Source of the DNA: Dasypus novemcinctus | Taxonomy: Eukaryota; Chordata; Mammalia; Cingulata; Dasypodidae | Direction of reading: 5' to 3' | Length of the DNA: 64,000 nucleotides | Assembly (NCBI RefSeq): GCF_030445035.2 | Contig: NC_092216.1 | Location: forward strand, 16,555,405-16,619,404 | Part shown: piece by piece, positions 55,099 to 64,000 of the stretch | How positions within the stretch are numbered: position 1 is the first letter of the stretch | How the letters are laid out: every line of letters begins with the position of its first letter | Position numbers and translations under genes: made by a program | Notes under the pieces: model-generated | The model's database searches: none | What the model was told of the DNA's origin: nothing | What the model saw: the letters and a program-made list of their open reading frames with translations, nothing else

Positions 55099-57090
55099 AG
55101 AGGGTGAGGCAAGACGGTGGTTGAGTGAGTGCACCTGATAGCATCTCCTGCAAAGAAGCAGCTGGGCAGTGTTAGAAATTCTTCAGGACCAAGTCTTTCG
55201 GGATTTTGCAGGGCAGGAGGTGTCTGGATATTGATTTCCTGGGAAGATAACAGAGAAAATTCATGTTAAAGATAAAATTGAGGCTCTCTTAGACAGAGAT
55301 AGGGGCTGCGCATGGGACACTCCCACCAGGGGTGGGCAGAATCATGGCACCAGCATTGCAGTGGCAATTCCTGAAGGCTCTGTATGTAGTGCTGGGGAAA
55401 TTATAAGCCCTGAGCAGACTATTAAGGGGCTAACAGGGCAGGAGGCCTTCACAAACCAATTTGGTAAGACAGATGGGAGTTATTTGCGAGGCAGGGAAAT
55501 TTTGATTTCTGACACGAATAATAGTGCTTCTGGCTAGAGCCCCACCCCCAAGGCCAGCTGCTGATCTGCAGTGGCCTTAAATCACTCACAGCAAAGAGAC
55601 ATCACCAGGAGGTTATTTCGGGAGATGGCGGGGTGGGAGGTGGCTGGAAGCCGATTAGGGGAATCTTTAGTGAGGCATGGGATTTTTGGTTTTGGACACT
55701 GATACACCACTTGTGGCTAGAGCCCCGCCCCCTAAGCCTGGCTGTGGATCTCCAGCATCCTTAAATTGGCTGCAATATAGAGGCACCCCCAACTGGCTGT
55801 TTCAGGGGCCTGCATGGCAGGAGGTGTCCTGAAATCGAATTGGAGATACAGCCACAGAAGAGATCCTAGTGAAAGGGGGAATTGCAGGTTTCAGACACAT
55901 AGGTCAGAGTTTGCGGATGTGACCTCTGCCATAGGGCTCGCACCAAGATGCAGGGACCCCTGAAGGCTGTGTTGCACTGTGGTGTTCCCAGGCTCCCTGT
56001 TAACTGGATTTGAAGTTGCCAGGTCTGTGTCCCCTAAACCCTGGTGGCCCACACCCCAGAGATTCACACCTCTTGAGTCTGCAATATCACAGACATTCCA
56101 TCCCTGAATCCACCATGCCCTGAGGCCCATCTGAGGTCCTTGAATGTCCTAGGCCTCAGTGTTTTCATTTTTTTATTTTTATTTTAATTTTAATTTTTTA
56201 TCATCCTGGTTGTTAATATTGCATTATTTCCCAGTCTTTTCTCCCATTGTATCCCCCAAGGTTTTTTTTTTTTTTTTTTGTCATTTATTTGGGGCTTTTT
56301 TGTTGTTGCTCTTGTTGGTGTTCTATATCTTCTTTTCTTTTCCTTACTTGTTCCCCTCCCTTTTCTTTACCCATAGCTCATTTTTCTTTCTTTCTTCTCT
56401 TTTTTTTCTCTCTTTTCTCTTCTCCCTCATTTTCTTATTTTATTTTAATTTAATTATAAAATAGGTGCTGCAAGGAACACCTCACATATGCTGTGTTTCC
56501 TCATCCTCCATTGTCTCATTTCTGTGTGAATTGATTTGGCTACCTATACTATCCCTTTTCACCCACATCTTGATATCCTCCATCATCTACTCTTTCTTCT
56601 ATATTCCACCTCCCTTTCTGTGATCCCAAATCATCTAACCCTTAATTTCTAATACCTTTGTTTTGTTTTCTATCTTTTATCCAACCTTGAAACTATTGCC
56701 TTTCTTTTCTCTTTCCCTCTCTCATGAAAACACTAGCTTATTAATTCATATTCCTCCCATATTCAGTCAACTACCACATTATAGGTATCTACTTACTGCT
56801 ATAACTCTACACAACATACATGAATCTAATATCCATTCTCCCAGATTTCATATTGTTGCTCTGTTAACATTTATTACCAATACTACTTTAAACATTTTCC
56901 TTTCTTACAAAATTGCCTTTCCCTGGCCCTAATACTGTCCTTCAAAGTGAACTCAGCCAGCAATAAGAAATTAGAATAAGAAGAACAAAGTGACAAAGAG
57001 AAGATATAACACTTATGCACAAACAACAGCTAATTAATCCCCAAGAATAGACAAAGAAGCTAAGGAACTGATTAAAACCTTCAAGATAAA
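55099..57090 (+). promoter_or_regulatory. L1-C 5' UTR (ancestral type)
   Basis: Collinear over its length with the L1-A 5' UTR: 'agggtgaggcaagacggtgg' start (YY1-type site decayed), the 'cctgagcagactatt' region, 'ccacaccccagagattcaca' (equivalent of 10720), a pyrimidine tract (56160-56460), and the conserved ~600 bp before ORF1. It has no GC-rich monomer array. Confidence 0.8.
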
Positions 57091-58061
57091 CTGAATACCA
57101 GGCAGCAACAAAAATCTACAAACCAAACCAGTAATCAGGAAAACATAGCTGAATCCAATGAACAAACTGAAAACCAGGAAGGGGAGCAGAACTTTGCACA
57201 ATTAATTAAAGATCTCAGAACATATATCACAGACAAATTTAATGAAGTAAAGGAAGAGGTTAACAATATGAAGACAACACTTGGAGGAGAAATTGCAGAC
57301 ATATGCAAAAAGATAACAGATATGATGGGAATGAACACCAGAGTTCAAGAAATCAAAAACACAATTGAAGCAAATAATAGCAGATTAGAACAGGCAGAGC
57401 AGAGAATTAGCGATGCGGAAAACACTACATCAGAAACCAAACAGATAGTAGAACTGATCGATAAAAAGATAGAAAAAATCCAGCTAGGGCTTAGGGACAT
57501 GAATGACAATGCAAAATGCACAAATAAAGTATTATAGACATCCCAGAAGGAGAAGAGAAGGGAAAGGGGACAGAAGGAGTGTTGCAGGAAATAATGGCTG
57601 AAAAATTCCCAAATCTACTGAAAGAGACAGATGTACATACCCAAGAAGCACAACGTACCCCAAATATCATAAACCCCAACAGGCCCACCACAAGACATAT
57701 ATTTGTCAAATTATCCAACACTCAAGACAAAGAGAAAATTCTAAAAGCAACAAGAGAAAAGAAAACCATCACATAAAAGGGAACCTCCATTAGATTAAGT
57801 GCTGATTTCTCATCTGAAACCATGGAGGCAATAAGGCAGTGGTATGCTATAGTCAAGGTACTAAAAGAAAAAAATTTCCAACCAAGAATACTCTATCCAG
57901 CTAAACTAGCATTCAAAAATGATGGAGAGTTCAAAATATGCACAGATAAACAGAAATTGAAAGAGTATGCCAACAAGAAACCTCCCCTTCAAGAAATTCT
58001 AAAGGGAGTTCTTCAGGAAGAAAGGGAAAAACAGGACAGGCAGAGTTGGAGGAGAGTGTAA
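57091..58061 (+). pseudogene. L1-C ORF1, dead
   Basis: Homologous throughout to the 323-codon ORF1, but the start ATG reads CTG (near 57090), there is a frameshift near 57525 before the RRM, and a stop at 57774 replaces the tyrosine codon of the 'TITYKG' block. Open pieces remain at 57268-57537, 57579-57776 and 57822-58061 ('ARRQW' changed to 'AIRQW'). Confidence 0.9.
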
Positions 58062-58127
58062 GAGCAACAAGAAAGACAAAAGGAGAAGAAAAAAACAAAA
58101 TATGACAAACACAAGTCCAATCGAAAT

Positions 58128-61100
58128 ATGGCTAACATAAATAATTCCTTAAAAGTAACAACACTGAATGTCAATGGATTAAACTCACCTATCAAAAGAT
58201 TCAGACTGGGACATTGGAAAAGGAAATATGACCCATGTATATGCTGTCTACAAGAGACACATCTTAAACCCAGACATTCATGGAGGTTGTAAGTGAATGG
58301 TTGGAAAACAATCTTATGAGCAAAAAATAACCAAAAAAAGGCAGGAGTAGCTATATTAATATCAGACAAAATAGACTTTAAATGTGAAACAATTGTGAGA
58401 GACAAAGGATACTACATATTAATGAAAGGGACAATCTGTCAAGAAGAATGAACAATCATAAATATTTATGCTTCTAACAAGGGTGCCTCTAAATATGTGA
58501 AGCAAACACTGGAAAAACTAAGTGAAAGAATAAATGCATCTACAATTATAGTGGGGGATTTTAATACACCACTATCAACTCTGGACAGAACATCTCAAAA
58601 GAGAATCACTAAAGAAATGAAATATTTGAACAGTGTATGAGAGGAGCTGGACCTAATAGACATATACAGATCATTACACCCAAACACAGCAGGATATACA
58701 CTTTTCACAAGTGCACATGGATCATTCTCCAAGATAGGCCATAAACTAGGCCACAAAGAAAGGCTTAATGAATTCAGAAAGATCGAAATCATACAAAATA
58801 ATATCTCCGACCACAGGGGAGTGAAGCTGGAAATCTGCAAGGGCCAGAGGACCAGATTTCACACCAATATATGGAAATTAAACAGCACACTCTTAGAAAA
58901 AGAGTGGATCAAAGAAGAAATCTCAAAAGAAATCAATGACTACCTTGAAACTAATGATAATGATAACACAAAATACCAAAATTTATGGGATGCAGCAAAA
59001 GCAGTACTGAGAGGGAAATTTATAGCCATAAATTCATATATCAAAAAAGAAGAAAGAGCAAAAATTGAAGGACTATCTGCACATTTGGAGGAATTAGAAA
59101 AGAAAAACAACAAAGTTATCCCACAGGATATAGAAGGAAGGAAATAACAAAGATAAGAGTAGAACTCAAAATAAGAAAGCACTTGAAAAGATAAACAAGA
59201 CGAAGACCTTGTTTTTGAGAGGATCAATCAAATTGACAAACCTTTAGCAAGACTGAAAAAGAAAAAAAGAGAGAAGATGCAAATACACAAAATAAGAAAT
59301 GAGAAAGGAGATATCAACACTGACCCCACAGAAATAAAGACTATCATAAAAGGATACTTTGAAAAACTATATTCCAACAAAAATGACAATTCAGAGGAAA
59401 TGGACAAATTCCTAAAACACATAAACAGCCTATATTGATAGAAGAAGATTGAAGATCTCAACAAACCAATCACAAGTAAAGAGATAGAATCAGTTATTAA
59501 AAACCTCCCAACTAAGAAGTGCCCAGAGCCAGACGGCTTCACAGGTGAACTCTACAAAACATTCCAGAAAGAACTAACACCAATCCTGCTGAAGCTCTTC
59601 CAAAAAATTGAGACAGAAGGAACATTGCATAACTCCTTCTATGATGCCAACATTACCCTAGTAACAAAGCCAAACAAAGACACCACAAGAAAGGAAAACT
59701 ACAGACCAATTTCTCTAATGAACCTAATGCAAAAATACTTAACAAAATACTTGCTAATCATATTCAACAATACATTAAACGAATTAAACACCATCACCAA
59801 GTGGGATTCATTCCAGGTATGCAAGGATGGTTCAACATAAGAAAATCAATCAATGTAATACACCATATAAACAGATTGAAGGGGAAAAAATCACATGATT
59901 ATATCTATAGATGCATAAAAAGCATTTGACAAAATACAGCACCCTTTCTTGATAAAAACACTCCAAAAGAAAGGAACACAAAGAAATTTTTTGAACATGA
60001 TAGAGAGTATATATGAAAAACCCACAGCCAACATCGTTTACAATGGAGAAATCCTAAAATCCTTCCCCCTAAAGTCAGGAACAAGAAAAGGAGGCCCACT
60101 CTCTCCCCTTCTTTTTAACATTGTCTTAGAAGTACTTGCTCAAGCACTGAGGCAAGAACCAGATATAAAAGGCATTCAAATTGGAAAGGAATTTCATTAT
60201 TTGCAGATGACATGATCCTATCTATACATAGAAAACCCTAAGAGGTCTACCACAAAGCTTCTAAAACTCATAAATGAGTTTAGAAAAGATGCAGGTTACA
60301 AGATCAATGCACAAAAATCAGTAGCATTTCTGTACACCAATAATGAGCAAGATCAGGAGGAAATCAAGAAACAAATACCATTCACAATAGTAAATTAAAA
60401 AATCAAGTATTTAGGAATAAATTTAACTAAAGATGTAAAAAATGAATACACCGAGTACTATACAAGGCTGTTCAAGGAAATCAAAGAAGACCTAAATAAA
60501 TTGAAGAATATTAGTTGTTCATGGATAGGAAGACTAAATATTATTAAGATGTCTATCCTACCAAAACTGATCTACACAGTCAATGCAATCCCAATAAAAA
60601 TCAACACAGCCTTCTTTAAGGAAATAGAAAAACTAACTATAAAATTTATTTGGAAAGGAAAGAGGTCCCAAATAGCCAAAGACATATTGAAAAAGAAAAA
60701 CGAAATTGGAGGAATCACACTACCTAACTTCAAAACATACTACAAAGCCTCAGTAGTGAAAAGAGCATAGTATTGGCATAAGGAGAGACACACAGACCAA
60801 TGGAATCCAATAGAAAGTTCTGATATAGAACCTCATATATATAGCCATATAATATTCGATAAAGCCACCAAACCCTCTCAACTGGGAGAGAATTGCCTAT
60901 TCAACAAATGGTGCCTGGAGAACTGGATATCCATATGTAGATGAATGAAAGCGGATTACCATCTCACACCTTATACAAAGATCAACTGAAGATGGATCCA
61001 AGACCTAAATATAAGAGCCAAGACCATAAAGACCTTGGAAAGCAGTGTAGTGAAACATCTATAAGACCTTGTAATAGGAAATGGCTTCATGAACTTCACA

Positions 61101-61925
61101 TCAAAATCATGAGCAGCAAAAGAACAGATAGATAAATGGGACTTCCTCAAAAATAAAGCCTTCTGCACCTAAAAGAAGTTTGTCAAGGAAGTAAAAAGGG
61201 AACCTACACAATGGGAGAAAATATTTGGCAACCATATATCTGATAAGAGACTTATAACTTGCATATATAAAGAACTCCTGTATCTTGAAAATAAAAATAT
61301 AAACAACCCATTTAAAAAATGGGAAAAAGATTTAAATGGACCGTTCTCCAAAGGAGAAATACAAATGGCTAAAAAGCACATGAAAAAATGCTCCAAATAT
61401 GTAGCTATCAGGGAAATGCAAATCAAAACTACAATGAGATACCATCTTACTCCCATAAGATTGGCAGCTATGAAAAAAACAGATGAATACAAATGCTGGA
61501 GAGGATGTGAAGAAAGGGGAACACTCATCCACTGCTGGTGGGAATGCAGAAAGACCCAACTATTCTGGAGGACAGTTTGGCGGTTTCTCAAAAAACTAAC
61601 CATAGATTTGCCATATGACCCAGCAATTCCACTGCTGGGTATATACCCAGCAGTAGTGAAGGCAGGGACACAAACTGATATATGCACAACAATGTTCATA
61701 GCAGCATTGTTCACTATTGCCAAAAGTTGGAATCAATCCACATGCCCATCAACAGATGAGTGGATCAATAAAATGTGGTATATACATACAATGGAATACT
61801 ACTCAGCTTTAAGAACAAATACATTACAAACACACGTGATAACATGGATGAATCTTGAGAACCTTATGTTGAGCAAACCAACCCAGGCATTGAAGGACAA
61901 ATACTACATGACCTCAATGATATGA
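58128..61925 (+). pseudogene. L1-C ORF2, dead
   Basis: Full-length but broken. Early stops at ~58288 and ~58449, a stop at ~58638, frameshifts near 59150-59230 and 59440, and small indels around the RT loop (60190-60235, where about ten bases before 'LFADD' are lost and a few are gained after). Open blocks at 58821-59147, 59949-60215, 60501-60770 and 61365-61925 (intact C-terminus with '[18 protein letters not shown]'). Confidence 0.92.
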
Positions 61926-64000
61926 AATAAGCAAGCTGCCTCAGAGACCTAGAGACTGGAAGATAGGCTTTCAGGAAATCGGGGGGTAGAGGAAGGATGT
62001 AAGCTGACATCTACATGGGTGAAATCTATGATAAGATGGAGGTAAGTATGTGTACAAGGAAGGGATACAATGGGGACATAGGGGTACCCATTGGGAATTT
62101 GAGGGGGTCTAGGGATGGGGAGATGGGTAATATTGCCCAAGAAATTGGGGGAAGGTTGGGGCAACACATGAACATAGGAGATTGTCAGGTGTTGGTTGAG
62201 AGTATAATGCTGAGAAAACCTTTTCAAAATATAATTAGGAAAGTTACCTGTTTAAGATACTCAAAGGGGATAATCTGATGCAGGTCATACTCCTAGGGAA
62301 TATTGAATGCTCATTTTGTCAGAGTGGGTTATATCGTTGGGTAGAGACCCATATAATGAGAGTGAATGTAGACCCACAACCTGGGGAGGACTAATGCCAT
62401 CAAATAGAGGGAACTGGATCTCTCAAGAGAAAGGGTGGCTCCCAGGGCATTAGGGCAGTTGAGCAAGTCAAGCCCTCAACACTGTTGCAAGTATCTCTGA
62501 ACATGGCTCCTCAAGAAATGAAGATTCACTGTAACTATGGGGCCCAGAGGGAGGATGAAATAGATATTGAATAGATGGAACCAAAGTAAATGTGAGGGCA
62601 AAAGAAGTGTTTCACAATAGTACACAAGAATGGATATAAAACATGTAATATTACACCAAAAACATATAGGGGACTACAGACTAATAACGTAACCCATAAT
62701 ATAAAACATAGGATAACTAAAAAATTTAGAAAACAGTATAGCCTAAAATATAAACCACAATGTAAACACAAATGTTTCCTTGTTTGAAAGCTATTGTCTC
62801 AATATCTGTACTTCAGTAAATATTATATGAATAAGTTATAAGAATATCGCTGTGGAAGGGAAAAAGTTTTATAATGGATATGTGGGAGTACTGTATATTG
62901 TATAGATGAATTACTGTGATCTAAGGCTCTTGTAAAGAGAAGCTCAATAATTAGGAAAAAAGAAAAGAAAAAGATAGGATGTAGAATTTTTCCAAATCAA
63001 TATGTATTGTATATCTAACCTTTAAACTCATCGCTGTATTCCATTTTACTAGTAAGGGAAACTGACATTATATTGGGCTTCACTTTTCAGGAAGTTTTGG
63101 ATCACAGAGTGGTTCAACAATTGCAGTGGAGGAATAATGATATGGGATGTTATTGACAGGGGACATATGTTTGACAGGGAGTTATACAGGGCATGTGTCC
63201 AGGGTGCATGGAAATGTTTGGATATATTCATAGTGGAAACAATTAAAAACAATAGCTGGGGGGTGCTGGGTTCCTGGCCGGGGGGGGGGGGGCAGCTCTG
63301 TCGTGGTCCCTAGGGGAGCAGCGGCAGTCCCCCAAGTGCAACGGCAAGGACCAGGAAGGAAGGAGGGTCCAACAGTGAGGGCCTGATACTAATGACTATG
63401 CTTGTGAGCCTATACACCTGAAATAAGAACAAGGCCTAGAGGAGCACTGTGCCTAGGAGTTTCCTCCTGACAGCCTTCATGTTACTCAAATGTGGCCAGT
63501 CTCGAAGCCAAACTCAGCATGTAAATGCAATGCATTCCCCCCAGTGTGGGACATGACACCCGGGAATGAGCTCCCTGGCACCGAGGGATCACTACCAAGT
63601 ACCAGCTGATAATGCAACTAGAAAATGACCTTGAATTAAAGGTTCAACGGGGACCAGCAGAATATCACTGTCTACATTTAATACAGGAGTTAAAAATGCT
63701 GTTTGACCTAATGTAAGTGGGAAATGGAAAGGAGAAATGAGTTTATGTGGCTATGAGTCTCTAAAAAAGAGTCTAGACGTTGTCAGAAGGATTGCCCTTA
63801 CGCACACCTGAGCAGAGTCTCAGAGACAGATAAAGTAGATACAACCCCAGGTACTGGTTCTTTTGAGGCCTAAAGAGACCCACAGGTTTATGGTCTTGGC
63901 AGATGGGGTTCACTGCCATGTCAGTTGGCCCTTCTTTGGAGCTGGTGTTTCTGGGTGATGGAGCTGGACACAGATGGGATCTCTTTTCACTAGACTTCCA
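61926..64000 (+). other. L1-C long 3' UTR (incomplete)
   Basis: Collinear with L1-A 18300-20380. Contains G-rich blocks, including a run of fourteen G in 63281-63294, an A/G purine run (62950-62975) and conserved phrases such as 'gtgtgggacatgacacccgg' (63544). The poly(A) end lies beyond the window. Confidence 0.85.

Larger units (their letters stand above)
55099..64000 (+). mobile_element. L1-C: full-length-type L1, degraded, running off the window
   Basis: 5' UTR 55099-57090, ORF1 remnant 57091-58061, ORF2 remnant 58128-61925, 3' UTR from 61926 to the edge. Older than L1-B by its stops and indels. Inserted into L1-D. Confidence 0.9.

Overview
This window is mammalian nuclear DNA with no supportable host protein-coding gene. 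It consists almost entirely of retroelements nested in one another. The L1 family (ORF1 of 323 codons, ORF2 of about 1272 codons, a roughly 2.8 kb 3' UTR) and one truncated SINE resembling the armadillo DAS family suggest a xenarthran, with an armadillo as the best guess. The taxon call rests on recalled repeat style, not on a database search.

Layout. 1-4440: pieces of an old endogenous retrovirus (ERV-1: leader, env transmembrane remnant, 3' LTR) interrupted by short L1 3' ends. 4607-4703: a U6 snRNA pseudogene with a target-site duplication (TSD). 4920-9741: old minus-strand L1 fragments, one holding a possible solo LTR. 9741-21214: L1-A, a full-length plus-strand L1 with intact ORF1, dead ORF2, an inserted retrocopy and two nested flanking duplications. 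21215-40725: mostly old minus-strand L1 (at least five separate 3' UTR segments in the window's minus-strand set), plus a SINE, a 59-bp minisatellite, a degenerate repeat field and an unclassified repeat. 40726-45510: ERV-2, a relic with gag, pro/RT, integrase and env traces, split by a well-delimited minus-strand solo LTR (44538-45414) with a 6-bp TSD. 45515-52160: L1-B, the youngest-looking L1, with ORF1 intact and ORF2 open except for one frameshift near its end. 52161-52660: a gap of exactly 500 N. 52661-55098: L1-D, lacking most of its reverse transcriptase. 55099-64000: L1-C, full length at its 5' end, with degraded ORFs, running off the window.

The genes form no pathway. The functional logic is L1 autonomy: ORF1p (RNA chaperone) plus ORF2p (endonuclease and reverse transcriptase), with the SINE, U6 copy and mRNA-like retrocopy as parasites of that machinery. 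The best candidates for something undescribed are the GC-rich tandem monomer array that replaces much of the ancestral 5' UTR in L1-B, the very long 3' UTR of this L1 lineage, and the nested duplications around L1-A, which suggest that flanking DNA on both sides was carried along in one retrotransposition.
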